Of a DNA stretch of 64,000 nucleotides, positions 41,713-51,583 are shown one piece after another. The position numbers and the translations under genes were made by a program. Every line of letters starts with the position of its first letter. The first letter of the stretch is position 1. Source of the DNA: Thalassospiraceae bacterium LMO-SO8 (lineage in GTDB: Bacteria > Pseudomonadota > Alphaproteobacteria > Rhodospirillales > Casp-alpha2); assembly GCA_031655335.1 (NCBI GenBank), contig CP134226.1, positions 3,840,001 through 3,904,000 on the forward strand. The letters run 5' to 3'. The notes beneath the pieces were generated by a model, which worked only from the letters and a program-made list of their open reading frames with translations, searched no databases and was not told the DNA's origin.

Positions 41713-42333
41713 ATGCACCGTCTTGTCGGACAGTACGATTCCCCGTTCCTGCGGCGCGTCGCCGTAACCATGCAGTATTACGGCATTCCTTATGAGCGGG
41801 ACGTGCTGTCCGTGTTCCGTAATGCCGATCAGGTCGCCGAGATCAACCCGCTGATCAAGGTGCCGGTGCTGATCCTTCCCAATGGCGAAAAGATCTTCGA
41901 CAGCCAGATGATCTTGGATTACCTGGACGAGGAAGCGGGACCGGAAAAGGCCCTGACCCCGGCAAAGGGGCCAGAACGCCGCGCCGTCCTGCGCGCCGTC
42001 ACCATCGGCTGGGGGCTGGCGGAAAAAAGCGTGGCGCTGTCCATCGACAAGAACCTGCACGCCAACGCCCCGTCCCTGCAATGGCGCCATCGGGTGCGCC
42101 ACCAGATCAAGCTGTGCCTGGATTGGCTGGAGACCGAAGCATCCGCCGACGGCCCCTGGTTCTTCGGCGAAAAACTGACCCAGGCCGACATCACCGCCGC
42201 CGCCGCGATGGGCCATGTCCGGTTTCGCCACGAACGGGAACTGGATTGGGACAAGCATCCCCGGTTGAAGCGGATTTACGACGCCGCCATGGCGCTCGAC
42301 TGTTTCCAGGCCGTGCCGCTGATCGAAGGCTAG
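41713..42333 (+). CDS. Glutathione S-transferase family protein
   Basis: A 206-residue two-domain GST. The thioredoxin-like N-terminal half (LVGQYDSPFLRRVAVTMQYYGIPYER ... NPLIKVPVLILPNGEKIFDSQMILDYLDE) carries the cis-proline in KVPVL and a glutathione gamma-glutamyl site in FDSQMI. The helical C-terminal half ends PWFFGEKLTQADITAAAAMG. The likely catalytic residue near the N terminus is Tyr or Ser in GQYDSPF. Substrate unknown. Probably the last gene of the NIPSNAP-rnd-GST transcript. Confidence 0.9.
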   Translation: MHRLVGQYDSPFLRRVAVTMQYYGIPYERDVLSVFRNADQVAEINPLIKVPVLILPNGEKIFDSQMILDYLDEEAGPEKALTPAKGPERRAVLRAVTIGWGLAEKSVALSIDKNLHANAPSLQWRHRVRHQIKLCLDWLETEASADGPWFFGEKLTQADITAAAAMGHVRFRHERELDWDKHPRLKRIYDAAMALDCFQAVPLIEG

Positions 42334-42346
42334 TTCGGCCCAGCCG

Positions 42347-43894
42347 TCAGCTTTCCGACGCCTTGCCGAAGCCCGAGGCGCCGAACCCCAGGGCCGTCGC
42401 CAAGGTCTTCAGCCGCCGTTCGACCGCATCGCCCGTGAACACGGCCCGGTCCTTGACCGGCAGACCCAGAAACAGCTTTTCCCGTATCGGCTTCAACGTC
42501 GTGCGGCCGATCAGGTCCGGGGCCGAACCCGACACCGTATGGCCCAGACGCAGGGCCAGCCCGACCGCGTTGGCGATGCGGCGGTCGTCTTCGTCCAGCA
42601 GGTGCAGGACGGGGGCCGCATAGGGCAGTTCCGGGTTGCCGTTGTAGCGGACCAGCACGGCCATGGCGAGGAACGCCCGGTCGAGATGCGCCATCCCCGC
42701 GTAGGGCAGGCGCAGGACGCGGAAAAAGGCATGTTCCGCCCGGTAGTCGGGATGTTCGGTCCAGCCGATGTCGGACAGCAGACAGGCGACGTAACGCAGC
42801 CGCGCGTGGCGCGCCGTCTCGCCCGGGAACAGGGGCGTCATCCAGTCACGCATTTCGGCGCCCGAGACGGTGAAGCGGCCGCTGCGCTCCGCCAGGGTCT
42901 CGCAGCCGGCGATCAGGGGGTCCTGGCTGCGGATTTCCTTGGGCAGGCCCTTGATCATCTGCCCTTCGCGCATGCCGAAGCCGGAAAACACGATCTTTTC
43001 CGGGCGCGCCGCGTTCAGAAGCTTGTCCATGGTCAGGGCCGCGAACGGCAGGGTTTCGATGCGCCGCCTGGGGATCGGCATCTGCTGCATGGTTTCCTTG
43101 CTCAGGCCGGACAGCACCTGGCACAGGTGACGCAGGTCGGAATACCCCATGGTGAAGCCGTCGATGATATGGACCGGATAATGGGTCTGTTCGATGAAGA
43201 TGCGGGCCAGCACGCGCCACGACCCGCCGACGGCGAACAAGGTGCGGCCGCGGATATCCTTCAGCCAGTCATGCTGGGCAAGCTGCTCCTCGACCAGGGG
43301 GGCGGCCTTGCGGATGTCGCCGCCGACGGCGTCGGGCAGGCGTATATGGCCCAGCGGCAGGGTCGCGTTGGCGCCGAACTGACCCTTGTCCAGGCTGATC
43401 AGGTCGAGCGACCCACCACCCAGGTCACCAAGCAGCCCGTCGGCCTTGGGCACGCCGATCAGAAGGCCCAGCGCCGACAGCCGCGCCTCTTCCGCGCCCG
43501 ACGGAATTTGCACGGAAACCTTGAACGTGTTCTCGATTTCCTCGACGAAATGAAGCCCGTCGGCCGCGTCGCGCACGGCCGCCGTGGCGACAAGTTCCAG
43601 GCGCTCAACCCCCATCACCTTGGCCAAGCGGATGAAGCGGGCCAGGGCCGCCCGCGCACGCGCCACGCCCTTTTTGTTCAACTTGCCGGTCTTGGCCAGG
43701 CCGCGCACCAGACCGCAGTCGGATTTTTCGTTGAAGATGGGAACCGGCAGCCGGGCCGGCGTGTCATAAACGACCAGGCGCACCGACGACGATCCGATAT
43801 CGACCACGGCGACACGCCCATGGGCACGGTCGTCACCGAACAGGCCGCGCTTGGACGCAGGATCGCCGGCGCCGGTGTCTCTGAAAAGGCTCAT
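42347..43894 (-). CDS. ppx: Exopolyphosphatase/guanosine pentaphosphate phosphatase (Ppx/GppA)
   Basis: A 515-residue member of the Ppx/GppA branch of the ASKHA fold, releasing phosphate from polyphosphate ends and/or converting pppGpp to ppGpp. The first phosphate loop is VAVVDIGSSSVRLVVYD; the catalytic region is TAAVRDAADGLHFVEEIENTF and the second loop is GLLGDLGGGSLDLISL. A helical C-terminal HD-like region follows. It starts 34 bases after the ppk stop on the same strand, so synthesis and breakdown of polyphosphate are encoded together. Confidence 0.93.
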   Translation of the reverse strand: MSLFRDTGAGDPASKRGLFGDDRAHGRVAVVDIGSSSVRLVVYDTPARLPVPIFNEKSDCGLVRGLAKTGKLNKKGVARARAALARFIRLAKVMGVERLELVATAAVRDAADGLHFVEEIENTFKVSVQIPSGAEEARLSALGLLIGVPKADGLLGDLGGGSLDLISLDKGQFGANATLPLGHIRLPDAVGGDIRKAAPLVEEQLAQHDWLKDIRGRTLFAVGGSWRVLARIFIEQTHYPVHIIDGFTMGYSDLRHLCQVLSGLSKETMQQMPIPRRRIETLPFAALTMDKLLNAARPEKIVFSGFGMREGQMIKGLPKEIRSQDPLIAGCETLAERSGRFTVSGAEMRDWMTPLFPGETARHARLRYVACLLSDIGWTEHPDYRAEHAFFRVLRLPYAGMAHLDRAFLAMAVLVRYNGNPELPYAAPVLHLLDEDDRRIANAVGLALRLGHTVSGSAPDLIGRTTLKPIREKLFLGLPVKDRAVFTGDAVERRLKTLATALGFGASGFGKASES

Positions 43895-43927
43895 GCTTCC
43901 GCCGGGCTTCTCTCGGTCGATGGACGG

Positions 43928-46123
43928 CTACCTGCCGCTCTGCCCCTTCTTCCCTGGCTTCTTGTCCAGCGCGCTTCCGCGGCCCGACAGCGAGGGATTG
44001 GTCATGAAGTAATTATGCGCGGAAAAGCCGTCGGAATCCAACCGCGAGAAACTGCCGTCGCCGTTCAGGATCCAGCTTTGCGCCGTATCCTTCAGGTTCG
44101 CCTCCATGATTTCGTCGAGAACCTGGGCATGCACGGTCTCGTTTTCGATGGGGACCAGGGTTTCGATGCGCCGGTTAAGGTTGCGGGGCATCCAATCGGC
44201 GGAGGAAATGAATATCTTGGCGTGCCGCGATGGCAATGCGTGACCGTTGCCGAAGCAAACGATGCGCGAATGCTCCAGAAACCGCCCGACGATGCTCTTG
44301 ACCCTAATGTTCTCGGACATGCCGGGCACGCCCGGGCGCAGGCAACAGATACCGCGGATGATCAGTTCAATCTTCACACCGGCCTGCGATGCCTTGTACA
44401 GCGATTCGATCATCACCGGATCGACGATGGAATTCAGCTTGGCCCAGATGCCAGCGGGTTTTCCGGCCTTGGCATTGGCGGCCTCGACCTCGATCAGATC
44501 GACCAGGTTGTCACGCAGCGTCAGCGGCGAGAACGACAGCTTCTGCATGGCCGTCGGCTTGGCATATCCGGTCATGTAGTTGAACAGCTTGGCCGCATCC
44601 TGGGCCAGCAGCGGATCGCAGGAAAAGAAGCTGAGGTCGGTATAGATCTTGGCCGTAATCGGGTGATAGTTGCCGGTCCCGAAGTGGCAGTAGGGACGCA
44701 GTTCCGAGCCTTCGCGGCGGACGATCATGTTGACCTTGGCGTGGGTCTTCATGTCGACGAAGCCGTAGACCACCTGCACGCCCGCCCGTTCCAGGTCACG
44801 GGCCCAGCGGATGTTGGCTTCCTCATCGAACCGGGCTTTCAGTTCGACCAGGGCGGTGACGGACTTGCCTGCCTCCGCCGCCTCGATCAGGGCGGCGACG
44901 ATCGGGGAATCGTTGGACGTGCGGTAAAGCGTCTGCTTGATCGCGACCACGTTGGGGTCGCGCGCCGCCTGGCGCACGAACTGCACCACCACGTCGAAGC
45001 TTTCATAGGGGTGGTGGACGATGATGTCCTTCTGGCGGATCGCGGCGAAGATATCGCCGCCGAAATCGCGGATGCGTTCGGGGAACCGCGCATTGAACGG
45101 CGTGAACAGAAGATCCGGCCGTTCGCTGAGGATCAACTGCTTGGTATCGACCAACCCCAGCAAACCCGGATTGGGCATGACGTCCTCAGACGAGGCACCG
45201 GTTTCGGCGATGACGAAATCACGCAATTCCTGGGGGGCGTCGGCATTGAAGGTCAGGCGGATGACCGTGCCCCGACGCCGGCGCTTGAGCGCGGATTCGA
45301 AGGTGCGGACCAAGTCTTCGGCCTCTTCGTCGATTTCCATTTCACTGTCGCGGATGACGCGGAACGTCGCCTTCTGCAGCACCTCGAAACTGGGGAACCA
45401 CAGGTCCAGGAACAGGCCGATGACGTCTTCCAACGGGATGAAGCGGATGGTGTCGCCGGGCAGGCGCACGAATCGGTCCAACTGGGTCGGCACCGGCAGA
45501 AGGGCGCGCAGCGGCTCTTCCATCCCGCGCTGGGTCAGCGCCAGGACCAGGGAGAAGCCCATGTTGGGCATGAAGGGGAACGGATGGGCCGGATCAATGG
45601 CAAGCGGCGTCAGAACCGGCATGATGCCGTCCACGTATTTGCGCAGCCAGGTCTTTTCCTTGGCCGTCAGCTCATCCGGGCCGACCACGGCGATGCCTTC
45701 GCCGCGCAGTTCCTTCATCAGGTTGCTCCAGCACGCGTGCTGGGCCTGCATCAGTCGGCCGACCTCCTGATGGATGGCCTGAAGCTGTTCCGCCGGGGTT
45801 TGGCCGTCTTCGGACGGCGTGCCCACGCCGGCCCGCACCTGACCCTTTATCCCGGCGACGCGGACCATGTAGAACTCGTCCAGGTTGGATGCCGAGATCG
45901 ACAGGAAGCGCAGCCGCTCCAGCAGCGGGTGATGGGGGTTGTTGGCCTCTTCGAGAACCCGCGAATTGAAGGCCAGCCAGGAAATTTCCCTGTTGATGTA
46001 GCGTTCGCGCAGTTGCTGGGTCCGGGCCCGGCGCTGTGGCGCGCGCGATCCGGCTTCCTTTGTTCCGCCGTTGCCAGCGCGTTCTCCGGCCTTCACCGAG
46101 TTTTCCAACTGAATATCGTCCAT
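43928..46123 (-). CDS. ppk: Polyphosphate kinase 1
   Basis: A 731-residue enzyme that reversibly transfers the gamma phosphate of ATP to polyphosphate. The N-terminal domain opens with [20 protein letters not shown]. The autophosphorylated and second active-site histidines lie in the PLD-like repeats: [15 protein letters not shown] and [42 protein letters not shown] is another strong family block. The ATG at 46123 is preferred to a TTG at 46168. A CCCCGG/CCGGGG dyad lies upstream at 46146-46164. It precedes ppx on the same strand and follows a receiver gene. Confidence 0.96.
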   Translation of the reverse strand: MDDIQLENSVKAGERAGNGGTKEAGSRAPQRRARTQQLRERYINREISWLAFNSRVLEEANNPHHPLLERLRFLSISASNLDEFYMVRVAGIKGQVRAGVGTPSEDGQTPAEQLQAIHQEVGRLMQAQHACWSNLMKELRGEGIAVVGPDELTAKEKTWLRKYVDGIMPVLTPLAIDPAHPFPFMPNMGFSLVLALTQRGMEEPLRALLPVPTQLDRFVRLPGDTIRFIPLEDVIGLFLDLWFPSFEVLQKATFRVIRDSEMEIDEEAEDLVRTFESALKRRRRGTVIRLTFNADAPQELRDFVIAETGASSEDVMPNPGLLGLVDTKQLILSERPDLLFTPFNARFPERIRDFGGDIFAAIRQKDIIVHHPYESFDVVVQFVRQAARDPNVVAIKQTLYRTSNDSPIVAALIEAAEAGKSVTALVELKARFDEEANIRWARDLERAGVQVVYGFVDMKTHAKVNMIVRREGSELRPYCHFGTGNYHPITAKIYTDLSFFSCDPLLAQDAAKLFNYMTGYAKPTAMQKLSFSPLTLRDNLVDLIEVEAANAKAGKPAGIWAKLNSIVDPVMIESLYKASQAGVKIELIIRGICCLRPGVPGMSENIRVKSIVGRFLEHSRIVCFGNGHALPSRHAKIFISSADWMPRNLNRRIETLVPIENETVHAQVLDEIMEANLKDTAQSWILNGDGSFSRLDSDGFSAHNYFMTNPSLSGRGSALDKKPGKKGQSGR

Positions 46124-46201
46124 GGTGGCGATCTTATCCCTCTGTCCCCGGGAAGTCACCGGGGCCAATGGTTATCGTATTATGACAACCTTTAAGGGGC
46201 G

Positions 46202-46579
46202 TTAAGTCGCCAGCGCCGCCGTGACCGCGTCCAAAAGCTGGGCCGGAGTGAACGGCTTCAGCAGGCTTTGCGCAGCACCCATGGCCGTCATGGAATCCGC
46301 ATAGGGCTTCTTCACGCCCGTGAATCCGCCGGTCACCGCGATCACCGGAAGGTTGGGGTAAAGCTGGCGCAGACTACCCAGAAACTCGATCCCGTCCTTG
46401 CCCGGCATGAAGATATCGCTGATGACGAGATCGAACGGTGTGTCCAGGCGGTCCTTGACGGCGGCCATGCCGTGCTCGCCGTCCGTCGCCGTCACCACCT
46501 CGTATCCGGCCCGGACCAACGTCATGGAGATGACGTCGCGCATATCCTCATCGTCATCGATGACAAGAATGACGGTCAT
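46202..46579 (-). CDS. CheY-like single-domain response regulator
   Basis: A 125-residue receiver domain. The acidic pocket is in VIDDDEDMRD, the phospho-accepting Asp in LVISDIFMPGKDGIEFL, the Thr in IAVTGGF and the Lys in LLKPFTPAQLLDAV. There is no output domain, so it must act by protein contact, for example in a phosphorelay or on a motor. It lies 78 bases upstream of ppk on the same strand and 37 bases from the SDR gene stop, so it may influence or sense the polyphosphate genes; no kinase is near. Confidence 0.92.
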   Translation of the reverse strand: MTVILVIDDDEDMRDVISMTLVRAGYEVVTATDGEHGMAAVKDRLDTPFDLVISDIFMPGKDGIEFLGSLRQLYPNLPVIAVTGGFTGVKKPYADSMTAMGAAQSLLKPFTPAQLLDAVTAALAT

Positions 46580-46616
46580 TCGGGCACCGATGCCGTTTCC
46601 ACCCGTGCCGTTGCCA

Positions 46617-47396
46617 TCACAACGTCCCCGGATAGGCGCCGCCGTCCATCAGGAAGTTCTGCCCGGTCATGAAACCGGCCTGATCGGAGCAGATGAAGGC
46701 GCACATGTCGCCGAATTCCTCGGCCGTGCCGAAACGGCCGGAAGGGTTTTCGGCGGCCCGCTTGGCCGTCATCTCGGCGACGCTGACGCCCGCCTGATCG
46801 GCCTTGACCTTCATGTTGGCGTGCAGGCGGTCCGTGTCGAACGGCCCCGGCAGCAAATTGTTGATGGTCACGTTATGGCGCACGGTCTTGCGCGACAGCC
46901 CGGCGATGAAGCCGGTCAGCCCGGCCCGGGCCCCGTTCGACAGACCGAGAATCTCGATCGGCGACTTCACCGCGCCCGAGGTGATGTTGACCACGCGGCC
47001 GAACTTGCGCGCGATCATGCCGTCCACGGTCGCCTTGATCAGGAAGATCGGCGTCAGCATGTTGGCGTCCAGGGCCTTGATCCAGTCGTCGCGGTCCCAG
47101 TCGCGGAAATCGCCCGGCGGCGGACCGCCCGCGTTGTTGACCAGGATGTCGGGATTGGGACAGGCCGCGAGGGCCAGATTGCGGCCTTCCTCTGTCGTGA
47201 TGTCGCAGGCCACGGCCGTCACCTTGACGCCGGTTTCCTTGCGAATCTGCTCGGCCGTCTCCTCAAGCGGGCCCGGCGTGCGCGCCGTGATAACCACGTC
47301 GACGCCTTCGCGGGCCAGCGAAAAGGCGCAACCCCGGCCCAGTCCCTTGGACGCGGCGCAAACCAGCGCCGTCTTGCCCTTGATCCCTAAATCCAT
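46617..47396 (-). CDS. Short-chain dehydrogenase/reductase
   Basis: A 259-residue SDR oxidoreductase. The nucleotide-binding motif is VCAASKGLGRGCAFSLA, the NNAGG motif is present, and the catalytic Ser lies in VVNITSGAVKSP. The usual YxxxK pair is modified: where YxxxK is expected the sequence reads LGLSNGARAGLTG, with no tyrosine. This puts it in the SDR branch (3-oxoacyl-ACP reductase FabG-like, as in some plant-type or degradative SDRs) with a replaced tyrosine, and activity may be altered. Substrate unknown. Confidence 0.85.
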   Translation of the reverse strand: MDLGIKGKTALVCAASKGLGRGCAFSLAREGVDVVITARTPGPLEETAEQIRKETGVKVTAVACDITTEEGRNLALAACPNPDILVNNAGGPPPGDFRDWDRDDWIKALDANMLTPIFLIKATVDGMIARKFGRVVNITSGAVKSPIEILGLSNGARAGLTGFIAGLSRKTVRHNVTINNLLPGPFDTDRLHANMKVKADQAGVSVAEMTAKRAAENPSGRFGTAEEFGDMCAFICSDQAGFMTGQNFLMDGGAYPGTL

Positions 47397-47552
47397 GCGA
47401 TGTCTCCTTTTTTCTGTTGCGGCGGCAATCTCGCGCCGGTCATTGGCCGCTATAGGACATGGGAAGGCCCCACCCGGTCAAGAGCCCCCGTCACCGGCCC
47501 GTCCTGTCATTAGAACGTCACTTTACTTCCAGGGGACCGGAACCCAGAAGGA

Positions 47553-47568
47553 GCCGGTTGAAACCGGC
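47553..47568 (+). promoter_or_regulatory. Hairpin just upstream of the glycosyltransferase start
   Basis: GCCGGT (47553-47558) pairs with ACCGGC (47563-47568) around a TGAA loop. It ends 15 bases before the TTG start at 47584, next to the weak ribosome site AAAGGG. It could mask or expose the ribosome site; this is inferred from position. Confidence 0.3.
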
Positions 47569-47583
47569 CAAAGGGTCCGCCCC

Positions 47584-48642
47584 TTGAACAGCCCTCTCCT
47601 GCGTATTTCGGTCGTGACCGACGCCTGGTACCCGCAACCCAACGGCGTGGTCCGCGTCATGGGCACGGTGGTCGACCGCCTTCAGGCCCTGGGCCACGAG
47701 GTCCAGGTGATCTCGCCCAACCTGTTCACCACCCTGCCCTGCCCGACCTACCCGGAAATCAGGCTGTCCCTGTTTCCCGGCCGCGGGGTGGCCGACATGC
47801 TGGACGGCTTTGCGCCCGAGGCGATCCATATCGCCACCGAAGGCCCCCTGGGCGCCGCCGCCCGGCGCTATTGCACGGCCCGCAACCTGCCCTTCACCAC
47901 GGCCTATCATTCCAAGTTCCCCGAATACATCCACGCCCGCGCCCCGATCGTGCCGCTCGGCCTTCTGTACCGCTGGATCCGGGGGTTTCACGCGCCCTCA
48001 TCGCGGGTCATGGTGCCCAGCCATTCCGTCCACGACGAACTGGCGGCCAAGGGCTTCGCCAACCTGCGGCCCTGGTCGCACGGCGTCGATACGGATGTCT
48101 TCAAGCCGGGACCCAAGGATTTCCTCGACCACCTGAACCTGCCGCGCCCGCTGTTCATGTTTCTGGGCCGGGTCACCGTGGAAAAGAACCTGCCGGCGTT
48201 TCTCGACCTCGACCTGCCCGGCTCCAAGGTCGTCGTCGGCAGCGGCCCGGCGCGCGAACCCCTGATGGCCAAATACCCGGAAACCCCGTTCTTCATCGCC
48301 GACGGCGACCAGGACCTGGTGCGCTACTACAACGCCGCCGATGTCTTCGTGTTTCCCTCCGTGACCGACACCTTCGGCCTGGTGATGCTGGAGGCCCTTG
48401 CCTGCGGCGTGCCCGTGGCGGCCTTTCCCGTGACTGGACCGAAGGATGTGATCGGCACCTCGACCGTGGGCGTTCTCGACACCGATCTGGCCCGGGCCGC
48501 GGTCAAGGCCCAAGGCATCGACCCGGCACTGTGCCGCGAGCACGCCCTGAAATTTTCCTGGGACACGGTGGTCAGCGAATTCGTCGACTACCTGGCGCCG
48601 TTCACTCCGCCTCAAGCACCTTCCGCACAAGCGGCACAGTGA
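47584..48642 (+). CDS. Glycosyltransferase family 4-like protein (mannosyltransferase-type)
   Basis: A 352-residue GT-B glycosyltransferase. The N-terminal Rossmann half opens ISVVTDAWYPQPNGVVRVMGTVVDRLQALGHEV, the usual acceptor-side start. The nucleotide-sugar half has FLGRVTVEKNLPAFLDL, ADVFVFPSVTDTFGLVMLEALACGVPVAAFPVTGPKDVIG (E-x7-E motif). It resembles GDP-mannose-dependent alpha-mannosyltransferases that act on glycolipids. TTG at 47584 is the only sensible start in frame. Its 3' end overlaps the convergent hdaA by 41 bases. Confidence 0.85.
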   Translation: MNSPLLRISVVTDAWYPQPNGVVRVMGTVVDRLQALGHEVQVISPNLFTTLPCPTYPEIRLSLFPGRGVADMLDGFAPEAIHIATEGPLGAAARRYCTARNLPFTTAYHSKFPEYIHARAPIVPLGLLYRWIRGFHAPSSRVMVPSHSVHDELAAKGFANLRPWSHGVDTDVFKPGPKDFLDHLNLPRPLFMFLGRVTVEKNLPAFLDLDLPGSKVVVGSGPAREPLMAKYPETPFFIADGDQDLVRYYNAADVFVFPSVTDTFGLVMLEALACGVPVAAFPVTGPKDVIGTSTVGVLDTDLARAAVKAQGIDPALCREHALKFSWDTVVSEFVDYLAPFTPPQAPSAQAAQ

Positions 48643-49258
48643 CCGCCCGCTTGCGCGCCAGCGCCTCGGCGTCGATGGCGGCGACCAGGTCGGCGGCCGC
48701 CTGGAAGGTGCGGTCCATGCGCGGAACCATGTAGGCGACCACCTCCGTATCCACGCGCAATTGCCGGTCCGTGAAATGCTTGACCAACAGGGCCGCGAGA
48801 AGCGTGTCGTCAGGGGCCGTGATTTCGACCGCGGGCGATCCCTTCAACCGTGACGCCAGATCGGCGAGCACGATGGACCAGCGCGCGGGCGCCGTGCGGG
48901 CGGTGACCAGGATGCGGCCTTCCGCCGATTTTAGGGCGTTGAACAGGTGGAACAGGGCTTCCTCGTCCAAAGACGGGGCGCGGTCCAGGTCTTCCAAAAC
49001 GTAGGCGCCGCCGGCCTCGACCACGTCCGCGTCAGGCACTGTCAGAAGCCGCCCGCCCGTGCGCGCCAGAAACACCTGGGCGAGATGGCTTTTGCCGCAG
49101 CCCTCGGGCCCCCACACGGCCAGAAGCGGCCCCGGCCAGTCCGGCCAGCGGTCGATCCAGGCGACGGCCTCGGCATTGGCGGGGGTGACCAGATAGTCGT
49201 CGCGTTCCAGGGCCGGGCGGTGCTCGAAGGGGATGGGGATCTGGCGCGGGCCGGTCAA
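48602..49258 (-). CDS. hdaA: DnaA-related regulatory inactivator (HdaA/Hda family)
   Basis: A 218-residue protein with a single AAA+ DnaA-like domain. It opens QIPIPFEHRPALERDDYLVTPANAEAV, the typical start of Hda proteins, with a clamp-binding QxxLxF-like element. Walker A is GPEGCGKSHLAQ, and Walker B is in YVLEDLDRAPSLDEEALFHLFNAL. With the beta clamp it stimulates ATP hydrolysis by DnaA and so limits replication initiation. It starts with TTG at 49258, overlapping the stop of the AI-2E-type transporter gene by 4 bases. Gene order DUF2066-PerM-hda is typical of Alphaproteobacteria. Confidence 0.9.
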   Translation of the reverse strand: MTGPRQIPIPFEHRPALERDDYLVTPANAEAVAWIDRWPDWPGPLLAVWGPEGCGKSHLAQVFLARTGGRLLTVPDADVVEAGGAYVLEDLDRAPSLDEEALFHLFNALKSAEGRILVTARTAPARWSIVLADLASRLKGSPAVEITAPDDTLLAALLVKHFTDRQLRVDTEVVAYMVPRMDRTFQAAADLVAAIDAEALARKRAVTVPLVRKVLEAE

Positions 49259-50334
49259 GTGCCGCCGCCCCCCGTCTCGTGATCGTAGAGCGCGCTTTTC
49301 TTGTAGCGGCCAAGGGCATAGCGGATCAGCACGCCGATCACCGCCGCCGCCGGCACGGCCAGCAGCACGCCGGTAAAGCCGAACAGCGCCCCTCCCGCCA
49401 TCAGGGCGAAGATGATCCACAAGGGATGCAGACCGACCCGGTCGCCGACGAAGCGCGGGGTCAGGACATAACTTTCCAGGGTCTGGCCGACCAGGAAAAC
49501 ACCCGCCACGGCGGCGATGGGTCCCCAGTTTTCCAGCCCGAACTGGAAGAAGGCGATGGCCAGGGCGACCGTGATGCCGCTCGCCGCGCCGAAATAGGGA
49601 ATGAAGGACACCGCCCCGGCGGCGACGCCGACCAGCAATCCCGAATTCAGGCCGACCACGGTCAACCCGACGCCGTAAAACGCCGCCAGGGTCAGGCACA
49701 CGCTGGCCTGACCGCGGATGAACCCGGCCATGGTTTCGTCGATCCGGCGGGCCTGCTCACGGATTTCCGGGGCCGCGTCGCGCGGCAGATAGGAATCGAC
49801 CCAGGCGACGATCTCATCCCACTCGCGCAGCAGATAGAACGACACGATGGGCGTGATGAGCGCCAGGGACAGGACGTTGAGGAACGCGAGCCCGCCGCTC
49901 CAGATTTCGCCCAGCAGGTTGGTCACCCACTGAATCACCTTCGATCCGTACTTTCCGGCGGCGTCGCGCAAATCCTGGCTGTCCGTCTTCGGCAGGTGAA
50001 GCTGCAAATCGGCCAGGAACGGTTCGACCCAGGCGCGGAAATGGGCGAATACCTCGGGCGCCAGCTTGACCAGGCCGACCACTTGATGCTGCAACAGCGG
50101 CAGCAGCACGGCGATGACGCCGATAACGCCGGCGAAGAAGGCGATGGTGATCACGGTCGTCGCCAACGCCCGCGACAGTCCCTTGGCTTCCAGCCGGTCG
50201 GCGACGGGGTCCAGGAAATAGGCCACCGCCATGCCGGCGACGAAAGGCAGCAGGATGGCGCTCAGCAGGTGGATCAGCACCCCCGCGACGACCAGCCCGA
50301 CCAGCCAATAGGCCATGCGCGCCTCGCGGCTCAT
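49255..50334 (-). CDS. AI-2E/PerM family transporter
   Basis: A 359-residue membrane protein with about seven to eight helices. Family marks are GMAVAYFLDPVADRLEAKGLSRALAT in the N-terminal third, LITPIVSFYLLREWDEIVAWVDSYLP in the middle, and the late GAVSFIPYFGAASGITVALAIAFFQFG ... VLTPRFVGDRVGLHPLWIIFALMAGG. Members export autoinducer-2 or act as Na+/H+ antiporters; the substrate here is unknown. It overlaps both neighbours by 4 bases (start with the DUF2066 stop, stop with hdaA), showing tight translational coupling. Confidence 0.9.
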   Translation of the reverse strand: MSREARMAYWLVGLVVAGVLIHLLSAILLPFVAGMAVAYFLDPVADRLEAKGLSRALATTVITIAFFAGVIGVIAVLLPLLQHQVVGLVKLAPEVFAHFRAWVEPFLADLQLHLPKTDSQDLRDAAGKYGSKVIQWVTNLLGEIWSGGLAFLNVLSLALITPIVSFYLLREWDEIVAWVDSYLPRDAAPEIREQARRIDETMAGFIRGQASVCLTLAAFYGVGLTVVGLNSGLLVGVAAGAVSFIPYFGAASGITVALAIAFFQFGLENWGPIAAVAGVFLVGQTLESYVLTPRFVGDRVGLHPLWIIFALMAGGALFGFTGVLLAVPAAAVIGVLIRYALGRYKKSALYDHETGGGGT

Positions 50335-51503
50335 CCGGCCTTCTTCCTGGTGCTGAGTTTCTCAAGGGTCCATTGGTCGCCCTCGCCGCGCAGGGCAAGG
50401 TCCGCCTGTTCCAGGGCGATGATCAGCTGTCCGATGTCGCCGATGTAATGCAGGATGACCTGCGCCTCGGCCCGCGACAGTTGAACCAATTCGGTTTCAC
50501 GCACGACGGCGACGGAATGGACGCGGGTTTTCATGTCCAGCCAATCGCGCAAATCCGTGATGGGAATGCGCACGGCGATGGCTTCCTGATGAGACGACGA
50601 CAGCAGGTTGTCGCGCTTCCAGTTATCTTCGATCAACGAGGTGACCAATTTGGCCGCGCGGGTCAGCAGGGAATCCGCCGTCTCGCCGAACTCGGACACG
50701 TAGGTCACCACCGTGGTCTGCGGGTCGATGGTCAGGTTGTAACGAGTCAACGTCACGTCGAGCACCCAGAGCGAGCGCGCCGGATCGTGGCGGATCGACG
50801 CGAAGGCGACGGCGACGCTGCCCGCATCGTAGCGCTTGGCCATGGCTTGCAGGCGCTGCTGGTCGCCGGACACAACCTGATCGACGCCGATGGCCGCGAC
50901 GTCGGCAAGATCGCCGAGCGGCAGGACCGTCGGCACCAGGCTGAGTTGGCTGGACCGTTGCTGCCAGGCCGAGCGCCAGGGATTGGGGTCGTCCCACAAC
51001 AGCAGCGCCCCGGCGCGGCGCAGCACCGGCAGGACCAGCACCGGCTTGGACGGCGTTTCCGCGAACGGGATGTTGAACGCACGCAGCAGTTCGCGCACCT
51101 CGCCCGGCCGGAAGCGGTAATTCAGCTTGGCCAGATAGCGCACGGCGGAGGTCTTTTCCTCGGCCACGGAAAAGTCCTGCATGTATTCGGTGATTTCCTC
51201 GGGCGACAGGGCGGGCAGACGCGGGTAATCGGACTTCAGGGTCATGCGTTCCAACAGGATCGTCATGGCGCGCTGCTGCCCTTCGCGCAGCGCCTGCGCC
51301 CGAGCGGCGGAGGCGGTCTCGGCCGTCACGTCGACGGCCACACCCTTGACCTCGTAGGGATTGGCGATCTGGGCTCGCGCCGATTGCGGCGCCGCCAGGA
51401 CCAGCAGCAGGCACAGCGCAGGAACCAGGGTCGCCAAAGTACCCATGCCAAAGCACCAATCGTGCGTTGCAAACCGCCGGGGATTAAGTATCTTCGCCTC
51501 CAT
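50331..51503 (-). CDS. Exported DUF2066 domain protein
   Basis: A 390-residue protein. The first 45 residues contain a signal peptide ending PQSARA, so the protein is exported. The rest matches DUF2066 (VDVTAETASAARAQALREGQQRAMTILLERMT; LLRAFNIPFAETPSKPVLVLPVLRRAGALLLWDDPNPW). The C-terminal half (TVVTYVSEFGETADSLLTRAAKLVTSLIEDNWKRDN) is of unknown fold. Function is unknown but the gene is conserved upstream of the PerM-hda pair. Starts at 51503 or 51446 are both possible; the longer one has arginines before the hydrophobic core. It is divergent from purM. Confidence 0.85.
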   Translation of the reverse strand: MEAKILNPRRFATHDWCFGMGTLATLVPALCLLLVLAAPQSARAQIANPYEVKGVAVDVTAETASAARAQALREGQQRAMTILLERMTLKSDYPRLPALSPEEITEYMQDFSVAEEKTSAVRYLAKLNYRFRPGEVRELLRAFNIPFAETPSKPVLVLPVLRRAGALLLWDDPNPWRSAWQQRSSQLSLVPTVLPLGDLADVAAIGVDQVVSGDQQRLQAMAKRYDAGSVAVAFASIRHDPARSLWVLDVTLTRYNLTIDPQTTVVTYVSEFGETADSLLTRAAKLVTSLIEDNWKRDNLLSSSHQEAIAVRIPITDLRDWLDMKTRVHSVAVVRETELVQLSRAEAQVILHYIGDIGQLIIALEQADLALRGEGDQWTLEKLSTRKKAG

Positions 51504-51583
51504 CGACGCCGTCGGACCCACCCGCGTTTTGGGCCGGTCCCGGACGGCGCACAATCTAGCACACCCGACCGAGGGAGGAAGGG

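Noticed and set aside
42539-46195. 1218-codon plus-strand frame across ppx and ppk
   Set aside because: Spans two well-supported minus-strand genes; no recognisable domain.
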